A DNA stretch of 12,500 bases from Eimeria necatrix. Its lineage: Eukaryota > Apicomplexa > Conoidasida > Eucoccidiorida > Eimeriidae. Each line of letters opens with the position of its first letter. Position 1 is the first letter of the stretch. Below the pieces are notes generated by a model. That model had not been told where the DNA came from and did not search any database. It saw nothing but the letters and a program-made list of their open reading frames with translations. The position numbers were made by a program, and so were the translations under genes. Positions 1-8,289 of the stretch are shown one piece after another. The DNA lies in NCBI RefSeq assembly GCF_000499385.1, contig NW_013654406.1, positions 5,001-17,500 of the forward strand, given 5' to 3'.

Positions 1-269
1 GGGAGGTGTTTAGGATTCCCTGTGGAATGGTCATTTGGGCGGGAGGGGTAGAGCCTGCTCCAGTGGCGACGGAAATAGCAGCAGCGCTGCAGCAGCAGCA
101 GCTGCTGCAGCAGCAGCAGCAGCAACTGGAGCTGCTGCAGCAGCAGCTGCTGCGTGAAGAGCAGCTCTCCTCCTCGCCCGAACAGGAGCAGCAGCAGCAG
201 CAGCAACAGCAGCAGGACCAGCAGCAGCAGCAGCAGCAGCAGGACCAGCAGCAGCAGCAGCACCAGCAA

Positions 270-315
<46 letters not shown>

Positions 316-827
316 GGCTGCTGGTGGACGGGTCTTTTAGGGTTTTGGGGGCCCGGGACATTTTTGCTGTTGGGGATTGCTGCAGTGTATGTCCACCTCC
401 GCTGGCAATACACCACAAACAAATAATGCTGCTGGCCACAAAAGAAAAAGAAAACAAACAACTCATTGGTCCGCGAGGGTTTAGGGTTTAGGGTTTAGGG
501 TTTAGGGTTTAGGGTTTAGGGTTTGGGGTTTGGGGTTTGGGGTTTGGGGTTTGGGGGTGGGGCTGAGGCGCAGGGACGGTGTCCGTTCCTAAAGCGCGCC
601 GTCCAGGGTTTAGGGTTTAGGGTTTAGGGTTTAGGGTTTAGGGTTTAGGGTTTAGGGTTTGTTTTGCAGAGGGGAGTTGGCTGTACCGGCGGCGAGGGCT
701 TTTAGGGTTTTTATTTCCGCAAATGGCAGATGGAGAAAAAGAATTAAAAAAATATAAAAACAAAAAACTCAATCAGCAGCAGCTGCTGCTGCTGCTGCAG
801 GTAAGTGCTGCTGCTTCCTTTTTCCTT

Positions 828-861
<34 letters not shown>

Positions 862-1342
862 ATATAGCAGCTGCTGCTGCTGCGGCAGGTAAGTGCTGCT
901 GCTTCCTTTTCCCTTTTGCTGCTGCTGCTGCTGCTGCAGATAAGTGCTGGTCCTTCCTGTTTTTGCTGCTGCTGCTGCAGCTGGTTAATGCTGCTGCTTC
1001 CTTTTTCCTTTTGCTGCTGCTGCTTCCTTTTTCCCTTTTGCTGCTGCTGCTGCTTCCTTTTTCCCTTTTGCTGCTGCTGCTGCAGGCAAAAGCTGCTGCT
1101 TTTATTTTCTTTTTTTCTTTCTTTTTTTGTGTCCTTGGGAATGCTGTGTTTGACTCTTTTTGAGCTGAGGGTTCTAGGGTTTAGGGTTTAGGGTTTAGGG
1201 TTTAGGGTTTAGGGTTTGCGCACAGAGCATCGACCGCAGCTACATTCCGCCTGTCCGTACAGCTCAAAACGCAAAAGCAGAAGCAGAATTTCTCGCCAAC
1301 ATTTTTAATTTATATTTATCAAAGGAAAAAGAAAACACAACT

Positions 1343-1387
<45 letters not shown>

Positions 1388-1525
1388 GGAGCCCCAGCAG
1401 CAGCAGCAGGCGATTCGGCGGCAGCAGCAGCAGCAGACCCCGCAGGAGGAGGCGCAGCAGCAGCAGCAGCAGGAGGCCGCGAAGCAGCAGCAGCAGCAGG
1501 AGCGGCTGCAGCGCGCGTAGGCGGC

Positions 1526-1591
<66 letters not shown>

Positions 1592-1795
1592 CTGCTGCCC
1601 GTGTACCGCGAACTGCGGGGAGTCAGTCTTTGCTACTTGGGGGGAAAAGTAGCAGCACTAGAACTTCCTTTTGCTGCTTTTGCAAACCACTTTTGCTGCT
1701 GCTGCCGCTTTTTGGTTTATTTGCTGCTGCTGCCAACAAAAAGACAAAAGATCCAAGCCCTTGCAGACTGGTTCGGGGGCTCTTTGCTGCAGTAG
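1..1795 (+). CDS. NDH2: Type II NADH dehydrogenase (NDH2), C-terminal part, 2 exons (1-386, 1226-1795)
   Basis: Single-subunit, non-proton-pumping flavoenzyme that passes electrons from NADH to ubiquinone at the mitochondrial inner membrane; it replaces complex I in apicomplexans. Exon 1 (left edge to 386) reads IPCGMVIWAGG, a Gln-rich insertion (about 109-315), then GLLVDGSFRVLG and the FAD-contacting DIFAVGD. Donor GTATGT at 387 joins in phase 0 to acceptor gcgcacag ending at 1225. Exon 2 continues with TAQNAKAEAEFLANIF, an Ala-rich insertion (about 1343-1590), then GVSLCYLGGKVAALELP and a C-terminal KIQALADWFGG, stop TAG 1793-1795. Order and spacing match the C-terminal third of NDH2/NDI1 proteins; the N-terminal part with the first Rossmann motif lies outside the window. 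The left exon boundary is open: the exon may run off the window or start at about 14 after gtgtttag. The Gln and Ala runs are absent from typical NDH2. Family call is strong; exon 2 is seen only in the GCA (Ala) frame. Confidence 0.5.
387..1225 (+). other. NDH2 intron with three heptamer arrays and a CTG-rich block
   Basis: Phase-0 intron defined by the protein match on both sides: donor GTATGT at 387-392 and acceptor gcgcacag at 1218-1225. It holds three sense-strand TTTAGGG arrays (about 477-556, the end drifting to TTTGGGG; 605-661; 1172-1218) and a CTG/pyrimidine-rich block (780-1085). Long open frames in the block (for example 723-1163) encode only Leu/Cys/Ala/Phe runs and are not supported as exons. 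Confidence 0.5.
780..1085 (+). repeat. Degenerate tandem repeat of GTAAGT + pyrimidine tract + CTGCAG units
   Basis: Recurring modules of about 40-90 bp. Each begins with a splice-donor-like CAG/GTAAGT (perfect at 801-806 and 889-894; decayed to ATAAGT at 940-945 and to GGTTAATG near 983), continues with gctgctgcttcc and ttttcccttttg, then a (CTG)n run ending in CTGCAG. Later modules (about 1007-1085) keep only the TTCCTTTTTCCCTTTTG plus CTG part. It lies inside the NDH2 intron. Confidence 0.5.
1340..1590 (+). repeat. CAG tract translated as poly-Ala inside NDH2 exon 2
   Basis: CAG triplets with short interruptions (gagcccc, cgattcgg, gaggaggcg, gaagc). The frame that joins the conserved NDH2 blocks reads them as GCA (Ala), with Gly, Pro, Asp, Glu and Arg at the interruptions. 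The CAG (Gln) frame is closed by TAG near 1518-1520. In exon 1 of the same gene the matching tract (109-315) is read as CAG (Gln). Confidence 0.5.
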
Positions 1796-1796
1796 T

Positions 1797-1799
1797 GCT

Positions 1800-1833
<34 letters not shown>

Positions 1834-1934
1834 GAGCGGCAGCAGCAGCGGCAGCAGCAGCAGCAACAGCAGTAGAAGCAGCTGCTGCAGCAGAGAAAAG
1901 GCTGCAGCGGGGGCTGCGGCTGCAGCAGAAACAG

Positions 1935-1966
<32 letters not shown>

Positions 1967-2017
1967 ACTGCAGCAGCAACTGCGCTACAGAAGCAGCAGC
2001 AGCAGCAGCAGCAGCAA
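1797..2017 (+). repeat. CAG-rich tract downstream of the NDH2 stop
   Basis: Starts two bases after the TAG stop. CAG runs with CAA, CGG and GAA interruptions are broken by a short GC-rich stretch near 1890-1925. It probably lies in the 3' untranslated region. Open frames across it (Gln, Ala, Ser on +; Leu, Cys, Ala on -) are low-complexity only. Confidence 0.5.
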
Positions 2018-2062
2018 ATGGAAAGAAGGCTTTATCAAATCGGGCCAAAGGAAAGGGGAATC

Positions 2063-2068
2063 AATAAA
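2063..2068 (+). promoter_or_regulatory. Possible polyadenylation signal AATAAA for NDH2
   Basis: AATAAA occurs 268 bases after the NDH2 stop, right before the first AAACCCT array of the intergenic region. Apicomplexan polyadenylation signals are weakly conserved, so this is a positional guess. Confidence 0.5.
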
Positions 2069-2235
2069 ACCCTAAACCCTAAACCCTTTCTACTGACACA
2101 TCGTTTTACTACTCAGCGTAAACCCTAAACCCTAAATCGGGGTTTAAATACAATTAAATTGCGCCTAAACGCGAAACCCTAAATTGGGGTTTTAATTTAG
2201 TTAAACATCTAAGCTGAAGACACAGGAGTTCTGTT
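2069..2235. repeat. Short AAACCCT tracts between convergent genes
   Basis: AAACCCT copies lie at about 2069-2092 and 2120-2136, with single diverged copies and opposite-strand GGGGTTT nearby (2139-2145, 2186-2192). No coding signal seen. Confidence 0.5.
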
Positions 2236-2357
2236 CGTTTATTAATGCCTGTTATTTATTTTATTATTTATTGTATTATTTATTTATTTTATTTATTTTA
2301 TTATTTATTTATTTTATTATTTATTTATTTTATTTATTTTATTATTTATTTATTTAT
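2236..2357. repeat. TTTAT/TTAT microsatellite
   Basis: Almost pure A/T tract made of TTTATTTATTTTATTATT-type words, flanked by unique sequence on the left and a short CTGCTG on the right. Confidence 0.5.
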
Positions 2358-2404
2358 GCGAACAGCAGCTTCTGCTGCTGCGGCGAATGTAACTTTTTAA
2401 TTTA

Positions 2405-2832
2405 GTCTTTAGGGTTTAGGGTTTAGGGTTTAGGGTTTACGACTTGGGGTTTAGGGTTAATAGTTGCGGTTTAGGGTTTACGGCCTAGGGTTTAGGGTTT
2501 ATAGTTCAGGGTTTAGGGTTTATAGTTCAGGCTTTTAGTGTAAAGCTGAGGCTTAGGGTTTATAATTAGGGTTTAGGGTTTACGATCTAGGGTTTAGGGT
2601 TTACAATTGATGGAGTAGGCTTTAAAGTTGTGAGGTTAGGGTTTATAATCTGGGGTTTAGGGTTTAGGGTTTATAATTTAGGGTTTAGGGTTTGAAATTT
2701 TGAAGGCCTAGGGCTTCTGATTGGCGGCTGAGGGTTTAGGGTTTATGACTCCGGGCTGAGGGCTTACAGATTAGGGTTTAGACCCTCCAAACTAGGGTTT
2801 AGGGTTTACGAATTAGGGTTTAGGGTTTAGAA
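2405..2832 (+). repeat. Degenerate heptamer array with ~20-21 bp higher-order period
   Basis: TTTAGGG copies recur in groups of three heptamers in which the first is conserved, the second is TTTAnnn and the third is diverged (for example tttacgacttgggg, tttacggcctaggg, tttatagttcaggg). The group length is 20-21 bp through most of 2439-2680. No exon seen. Confidence 0.5.
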
Positions 2833-2889
2833 GATAGACAAATAAAAGGGATTTAAAAAATAAAGATAAAATTCGAATGGAATAAGGGA

Positions 2890-3012
2890 TTGCAGCAGAA
2901 AGCTGCAAGCCGAGCAAAGTAAAAGCAGCAGCAGCTGCTGCTGTCGCTGCTGCTGCAGCAGCTGCTGCTGTTGCAGCAGCAGCAGCAGCAGCAGCTGCTG
3001 CTGCTGCTGCTC
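2890..3012. repeat. Mixed CAG/CTG tract with inverted segments
   Basis: CAG runs turn into CTG runs through CAGCTG centres several times (near 2935, 2962 and 2994), giving a strong hairpin-forming sequence. Both strands have open frames, but only as homopolymeric Ala, Gln or Leu. Confidence 0.5.
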
Positions 3013-3094
3013 TAAACGATCTTGTTGCTGCTTTGATTTGCTGTTCATTCACTCCTTTTGAACAAAGCCTTTATCTTTTCTCTTTTGCTTCCTT

Positions 3095-3213
3095 TTGCTG
3101 CTGCTGGTGCAGCAGCAGTTGCTGCTGGTGCTGCTGCTGTTGCTGTTGCTGCTGCTGCTGTTGCTGCTGCTGCTGTTGCTGCTGCTGCTGTTGCTGCTGG
3201 TGCTGCTGCTATT
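3095..3213 (-). repeat. CTG/TTG triplet tract (CAG/CAA on minus strand)
   Basis: CTG runs with regular TTG and GTG interruptions. The minus frame is an Ala/Thr/Pro repeat open from about 3293 to 3045, ending KALFKRSE. It has no flanking conserved segment, so I list it only as a repeat. Confidence 0.5.
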
Positions 3214-3530
3214 GTATCTCCTTGCTGCTCGTTTTGAGGGTTTGTCGATTCTCCCTCCCTACGGGCCCAGGGAGACAAAGCAGATGCACGCAAACCCTAA
3301 ACCCTTTTTTAGGGTTTGGGTGTCCTAAACCCTGTCCTGGGGTTTGGGAATCTTCTGGCTTCTGCAGTTGCCGGCGGTTTAAGCTCTACAGTTGATCCGT
3401 TTCTCCGTTCAAGGGTTTAGGTGCTTGGGATCTACAAAACCCTAATTTAGGGTTTACGCGCATACAAGGGGTGGCCTTTATACACACCTGACACTTCTAG
3501 ACCCTCGCTAGGGTTTAGGGGCTGTGAAAG
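3214..3530. other. Unassigned intergenic sequence
   Basis: Holds scattered single heptamers in both orientations (3293-3318, 3330-3345, 3410-3420, 3439-3455) and unique sequence. I found no exon with family resemblance on either strand. Confidence 0.5.
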
Positions 3531-3548
3531 GGCTTAGGGTTTTGCTGC

Positions 3549-3692
3549 TAGGGTTTGTTACTGCTAGGGTTTGCAGCTGCTAGGGTTTGTATCTGCTAGG
3601 GTTTGTAGCCTCTAGGGTTTGTAGCAGCTAGGGTTTATTGCTGCTAGGGTTTGCAGCTTCTAGGGTTTACACCAGCTAGGGTTTAGCTAGGG
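3549..3692 (+). repeat. Exact 16-bp-period repeat: TAGGGTTT + 8 variable bases
   Basis: TAGGGTTT starts at 3549, 3565, 3581, 3597, 3613, 3629, 3645, 3661 and 3677: nine units spaced exactly 16 bp. The 8-base spacer varies but is usually of the form gnnnctgc. It then collapses to plain heptamers. Confidence 0.5.
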
Positions 3693-3836
3693 TTTAGGGT
3701 TACGCCTCGGTGCCTGTGAATAGCCTTGAGTCAAAAGGAAGGGTTTATTGCTGCTCCGCCGGAGGAAAATAAGACAAGTCTGAAACCCTAAACCCTAAAC
3801 CCTAAACCCTAAACCCTAGGAGCGCAGGGTGGAGAA
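3693..3836. other. 3' flank of phosphoglycerate mutase gene
   Basis: About 90 bp of unique sequence, then an AAACCCT array (3783-3819) ending 17 bases before the mutase stop codon. Probable 3' untranslated region of the minus-strand gene. Confidence 0.5.
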
Positions 3837-6800
3837 TTACTTCGCCTTGCCCTGGTTGGCAACAGCCGCAATCCTCTTCTGCGCGCACAATCCCAAAGCC
3901 CAAACCCCAGCCCTAAACCCTAAACCCTAAACCCTCGAGATCCCCCCCCCAGCCGCTGCAGCGAGGGTTTAGGGTTTAGGGTTTAGGGTTTGGGACCTGG
4001 ACTTCCGCTTCGTCGAGCAAGTAGTACTTCTTGATGGGCTTCAAACCCTCGTCCAATTCGTAAACCAATGGCACTGCTGTTGGAATGTTTAATTCCAAAA
4101 CTTCTTCTTCAGACATTTTGTCCAAATGCTTCACAAGCCCTCGCAGGCTGTTGCCGTGAGCTGTACGTACACCCCAGCAGTCTGCGGTGTCTGCGATCTG
4201 CGGTGTACGTACACCCCAGCAGCCGCTGGTCGTGCTGCGCAATTGGCACTTCTTTTGCTCGTTTTGCGTTTTATTTCGCAATTAAAACTTCTTTTATTTC
4301 TTTTCAGTTTTTAATTTCGCAAAAATTCCCCAAAAAATCCAAAAAATCGAAAAAAAATTCAAAAATCCAAACGCATGCAACGGCGGAGCTGTCCATACAC
4401 CCCAACTCCGCGCGCCTCCGCTCTTCTTTTCGAATTTTCCGCCTTTTTTGTTCATTTAAATTCCTTTTTAATTCTAAATTTAATTTAATTTAATTTAATT
4501 TGTTATTTTAATTCAATTTAATAAACAAATCCCGCATTTATTCCTCACCCACAACCAACACCTTCTTGTTCTCCAGCAAAGCCGGGGCAATCTCGTCGAA
4601 ATAGTACGGGAGCACTGCGCGCAAACCCTAAACCCTAAACCCTGACTAAATCCTACCTAAACCCTAAACCCTCACTAAACCCTACCTAAACCCTAAACCC
4701 TAAACCCTCACTAAACCCTCACTAAACCCTAAACCCTCGAGCTCGAGGGCAACAAAGCCACGGCGAGTCTGCAGCACACCGCCTGGGCCCAACCGCCTGC
4801 CGGCGGCAACCCCCCCACACCCCAAACCCTAAACCCTAAACCCTAAACCCTAAACCCTAACCTCTCTCCACAGTGTCCTTCAGGCACTCCGTCAAAGGCA
4901 AAACCTCCTGAGGAAGGTGTTTATACTTTTCTTCAAATTTGGCATTTCTTTTATCTTCAGGGTCTAGAGGGGGGGGCGGCACGGCGTAGGCCCTGCGCCA
5001 TATCTTCACCTGCACGCAAACCCTAAACCCTAAACCCTAAACCCTAAACCCTAAACCCTAAACCCTAAAGCCTGGGTTTTGGGGGCTGGCTCGGGCCCTG
5101 GGGCAAGGGGAGAAGAGGCCTGCCGGCGACCCCAGGCAAACCCTAAACCCTTCGGCTCGAGCCCCAAACACTCAACCCCAAACCACAAACCCTAAACCCT
5201 AATTTAGGGTTTAGCGCTCACCTGCTCCTCCCCGTGCTTCGCGGCCGTCTCGGCCTTGTTGAGGCCCTGCAGAGCGCCGTAATGCCTTTCATTGAGTCTG
5301 ACAAATAAATAAATAAAATAAATAAAATAAACAAATAAAATTAATTTAAATAATAAATAAATAAATAAATTAATTAATTAAAATAAATAAATAATAATAA
5401 AATAAAATAAAGTCGGAAATAGTTCTGGCGCCAGCAGCGAGCCCCCACTCCCCTCAGAAGTCCAACTGAGTCCAATTAGGGTTTAGGGTTTAGGGTTTAG
5501 GGTTTGTGGTTTGTGAGGGTTTGCGTTTTACCTCCAGGTGTTTTTAATGGGAAGATAGCACTGGTTAGAATGCATCAGCACAGTCCAGCAAGTCTCCACG
5601 GCCCTGAGACAAACCCTAAACCCTAAACCCTAAACCCTAAACCCTAGGCCCTGCGAGCTAGGGTTTCTCTGCGGGCTGCGGATAGCTGCTGAAGGCTCAA
5701 ACCCTAGAGCTGCAAGCCTAATGGCTTGAAGGAGGTTTTTGAGCGTGACTAAACCCTAAACCCTAAACCCTAAACCCTAATTTAGGGTTTGGGGTGCGGG
5801 CGTGAGCAAACACCTCTTCAAAACGCTGGTGTAGGCCACGTCGAACTTCAAACCCTTTTCGCGGATCATGTCGCCAGCCTCTCTGCAGAAACAAACCCAC
5901 AAACCCTAAACCCTAAACCCTAAACCCTAAACCCTAAACCCCAAACCCTAAACCCTAAACCCTAATAAATTAATTAATTAAAATAAATAAATAATAATAA
6001 AATAAAATAAAGTCGGAAATAGTTCTGGCGCCAGCAGCGAGCCCCCACTCCCCTCAGAAGTCCAACTGAGTCCAATTAGGGTTTAGGGTTTAGGGTTTAG
6101 GGTTTGTGGTTTGTGAGGGTTTGCGTTTTACCTCCAGGTGTTTTTAATGGGAAGATAGCACTGGTTAGAATGCATCAGCACAGTCCAGCAAGTCTCCACG
6201 GCCCTGAGACAAACCCTAAACCCTAAACCCTAAACCCTAAACCCTAGGCCCTGCGAGCTAGGGTTTCTCTGCGGGCTGCGGATAGCTGCTGAAGGCTCAA
6301 ACCCTAGAGCTGCAAGCCTAATGGCTTGAAGGAGGTTTTTGAGCGTGACTAAACCCTAAACCCTAAACCCTAAACCCTAATTTAGGGTTTGGGGTGCGGG
6401 CGTGAGCAAACACCTCTTCAAAACGCTGGTGTAGGCCACGTCGAACTTCAAACCCTTTTCGCGGATCATGTCGCCAGCCTCTCTGCAGAAACAAACCCTA
6501 AACCCTAAACCCTAAACCCTAAACCCTAAACCCCAAACCCTAAACCCTAAACCCTAAACCCTACTCACCGGGCCTCCTTCAAACCGTGCTCAGACAGAGG
6601 CACATCTGTCCAGCCAGTGAAGCGGTTTTCTTTGTTCCAGGCAGACTCGCCTGCACACAAACCCTAAACCCTAAACCCTAAACCCTAAACCCTAAATCTT
6701 AAACCCTAAACCCTAAACCCTAGATTGCAGACCCTCTGCGGATGACTTGCGTTGGGCGCAGCGACGGGTGCAAGCTGCGCCTCGACGAAGCCGGAGAGAG

Positions 6801-7015
6801 ACAAACCCTAAACCCTAAACCCTAAACCCTAAACCCTAAACCCTTGGAGACGGGAGACAAGGTGACTCGGCGTGTCTTTGCGCGCCCAAAGGCCCTAAAC
6901 CCTAAACCCTAAACCCTAAACCCTAAACCCTAAACCCTAAACCCTAGACAAGAAGCAGCAAAGGAGTCAGCGAAAACGCACCATGGCGGACGAGGACGAG
7001 GTAGCGGGGGGACAT
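3837..7015 (-). CDS. PGAM: 2,3-bisphosphoglycerate-dependent phosphoglycerate mutase, complete, multi-exon
   Basis: Glycolytic and gluconeogenic enzyme interconverting 3- and 2-phosphoglycerate in the cytosol. Minus-strand exons in order: 6982-7015, 6569-6650, 6414-6482, 6132-6203, 5814-5882, 5532-5603, 5222-5297, 4862-5009, 4549-4614, 3997-4160, 3837-3878. All junctions are GT-AG and keep phase. With one copy of the duplicated exon pair the product is 250 residues, the usual family length. Seen: LVLVRHG with phospho-acceptor His11, [16 protein letters not shown], catalytic Glu89 in [35 protein letters not shown], second catalytic His184 in [28 protein letters not shown]-terminal [10 protein letters not shown] and stop TAA at 3839-3837. 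Start [11 protein letters not shown] fits the family, with His at position 11. Exons 5814-5882 and 5532-5603 duplicate 6414-6482 and 6132-6203 exactly; using both pairs adds 47 residues in frame. The 3997 donor (GTCCCA) is weak but phase-supported. Confidence 0.5.
4161..4548 (-). other. Only PGAM intron without heptamer array
   Basis: Phase-1 intron: donor G/GTGAGG at 4548, acceptor gtacag ending at 4161. It has no AAACCCT array. Instead it holds an A/T-rich stretch (4440-4525) and a 42-bp direct duplication (4162-4203, and 4204-4222 in part) carrying TGTACGTACACCCCAGCAG, whose first copy overlaps the acceptor. A related TGTCCATACACCCC lies at 4391-4404. Confidence 0.5.
5303..5411. repeat. 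AATA/AAATA microsatellite at the duplication edge
   Basis: A/T-only tract of AAATAAATAA-type words within a PGAM intron. Its right half (from 5364) is the left end of the duplicated unit and reappears at 5964-6011 directly fused to an AAACCCT array. Confidence 0.5.
5364..6563. repeat. 600-bp tandem duplication inside PGAM (5364-5963 and 5964-6563)
   Basis: 5364-5898 and 5964-6498 are identical base for base (535 bp, offset exactly 600). The remaining heptamer tails (5899-5963; 6499-6563) are also alike, each with a single AAACCCC variant. Each unit carries two complete PGAM exons (5814-5882 plus 5532-5603; 6414-6482 plus 6132-6203) and their splice sites. Both exons start and end in the same phase, so the unit adds 141 coding bases without a frameshift. 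Confidence 0.5.
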
Positions 7016-7456
7016 TTTCAGGGTTTAGGGTTTAGGGTTTAGGGTTTAGGGTCTAGAGTATACAAAAAAAGCTAATGCAGCAAAATTAAAAACTCTAGTT
7101 TAAACACAAAAACGAAACAGACGAGACAAACCCTAAACCCTAAACCCTAAACCCTAAACCCTCGTACAGCAGCATGCACCCAGAGGTGGGGCGGCGCGCC
7201 GCCCCTGCGCCCGAAGCCCTAAACCCTAAACCCTAAACCCTAAACCCTAAACCCTAAACCCTCGATTATAAACAGTCGGCACTAATTTCTTAAAAACTGC
7301 TCAAGCTGGAAAAACTAGGAACAAGCGAAAAGCCCAAACCCTAAACCCTAAACCCTAAACCCTAAACCCTAAACCCTCGCTCAGGGTCTGTCTCGAAGAC
7401 GAGCCCCAGCGCTCCTTCTCTTTGCCTTATTCTTCTTTCAAAAAATTAAAATAAAA

Positions 7457-7523
<67 letters not shown>

Positions 7524-8092
7524 CAAAGTAAACCCTTTGTTTCTACTCAGATTCCCAAGAGATGGCTCTGCGTCTTTCCAAGCGCTAAACTCTAAACCCT
7601 AAACCCTAAACCCTAAACCCTAATTGGTAAACCCTCACATTTTGGCCCAAACTCGAATGATCCGCGAACGGCAAGCTTTCGAACCCTAAACCCTAAACCC
7701 TAAACCCTAAACCCTAGAGAACTGTTGAGTGGAATTTAGTTTGGCTTTTGCCGTCCTAACAGCCCAAGCTGCGAAAACCCTAAACCCTAAACCCTAAACC
7801 CTAAACCCTAAACCCTAGATGGACAGCAGCCACTTCAAGCAGACCAGATTTGCTATTCTTATACATTTTTATTTCTATTACATTTTAATTTATTTATTTT
7901 AGCTTGATTATTATTAATGCTTTTTCTCTAAACCCTAAACCCTAAACCCTAAACCCTAGAAGAACCATCTGGCCCTACTCAATGCTACAAACGCTAAACC
8001 CTAACTCTAAACCCTAAAAAGGCGTTTCGGGCCAGCCCAATGCAGCCAAGAAGCAAACTAAACCCTAAACCCTAAACCCTAAACCCTAAACC
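7016..8092. other. Intergenic region upstream of PGAM, filled with heptamer arrays
   Basis: Arrays alternate with 40-90-bp unique spacers. TTTAGGG on + occurs only at 7019-7052, just 5' of the PGAM start; later arrays are AAACCCT (about 7122-7162, 7217-7262, 7335-7377, 7590-7622, 7682-7716, 7776-7817, 7929-7958, 8059-8093). I see no convincing exon in the spacers. PGAM promoter elements should lie here but cannot be recognised. Confidence 0.5.
7442..7522. repeat. (AAAT)n microsatellite
   Basis: Nearly perfect AATA tetranucleotide run of roughly twenty units, bounded on the right by AACAAAGTAAACCC. Confidence 0.5.
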
Positions 8093-8143
8093 CTAGGCTT
8101 CAGAGGATCCAATAAGCTTAAACAATTCCGCAACAACTTTATT
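8093..8143 (-). CDS. Possible last exon of the 9101-9550 gene (tentative)
   Basis: Minus strand after a good acceptor (agggttttcag): phase-0 frame NKVVAELFKLIGSSEA then TAG, whose bases come from the CCCTAG edge of the next array. It would extend KYKQKLIQIYGQ of the upstream exon in phase without an extra exon. A 19-nt exon-like piece with acceptor and GTAACT donor lies between (8585-8603), but it would break the phase if used in full. Not verified by any family match. Confidence 0.5.
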   Translation of the reverse strand, partial: NKVVAELFKLIGSSEA

Positions 8144-8289
8144 CTGAAAACCCTAAACCCTAAACCCTAGGCCTCAATCTCTGGGCCCTAAACCCTAAAC
8201 CCTTAAGTCTATACATCAAATTTTATCTCTTGTGAAGAAGTTCCCGCTGCTCCCCCTAACCCTAAACCCTAAACCCTAAACCCTAAACC

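Noticed and set aside
723..1163. Long plus-strand open frame of Leu, Ala, Phe and Cys runs
   Set aside because: It lies within the intron defined by the NDH2 match on both sides and has only triplet-repeat composition.
1344..1520. Gln-rich frame across the CAG tract (CAG codons)
   Set aside because: It is closed by TAG and does not join the conserved NDH2 blocks, which require the GCA frame.
1623..2075. Overlapping Ala, Gln, Ser and Leu/Cys frames on both strands
   Set aside because: They are shadows of the NDH2 exon and its downstream CAG tract; no conserved segment in any of them.
2813..3395. Open frames on both strands over the CAG/CTG tracts
   Set aside because: Homopolymeric translation with flanks made of heptamer-derived residues; no family resemblance and no splice partners.
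3549..3692. Regular spaced repeats as a CRISPR-like array
   Set aside because: The repeat is 8 bp and the spacer 8 bp, in a eukaryotic genome with the same heptamer everywhere.
6983..7000. Plus-strand start ATGGCGGACGAGGACGAG followed by GTAGCG, resembling an actin-like N-terminus and donor
   Set aside because: The opposite strand encodes [11 protein letters not shown] with a G/GTGCGT donor that joins in phase to the rest of phosphoglycerate mutase; the plus-strand reading is its complement.
7562..7588. Short plus-strand frame MALRLSKR after a ctactcag acceptor-like site
   Set aside because: Eight codons then a stop, with no upstream or downstream exon.
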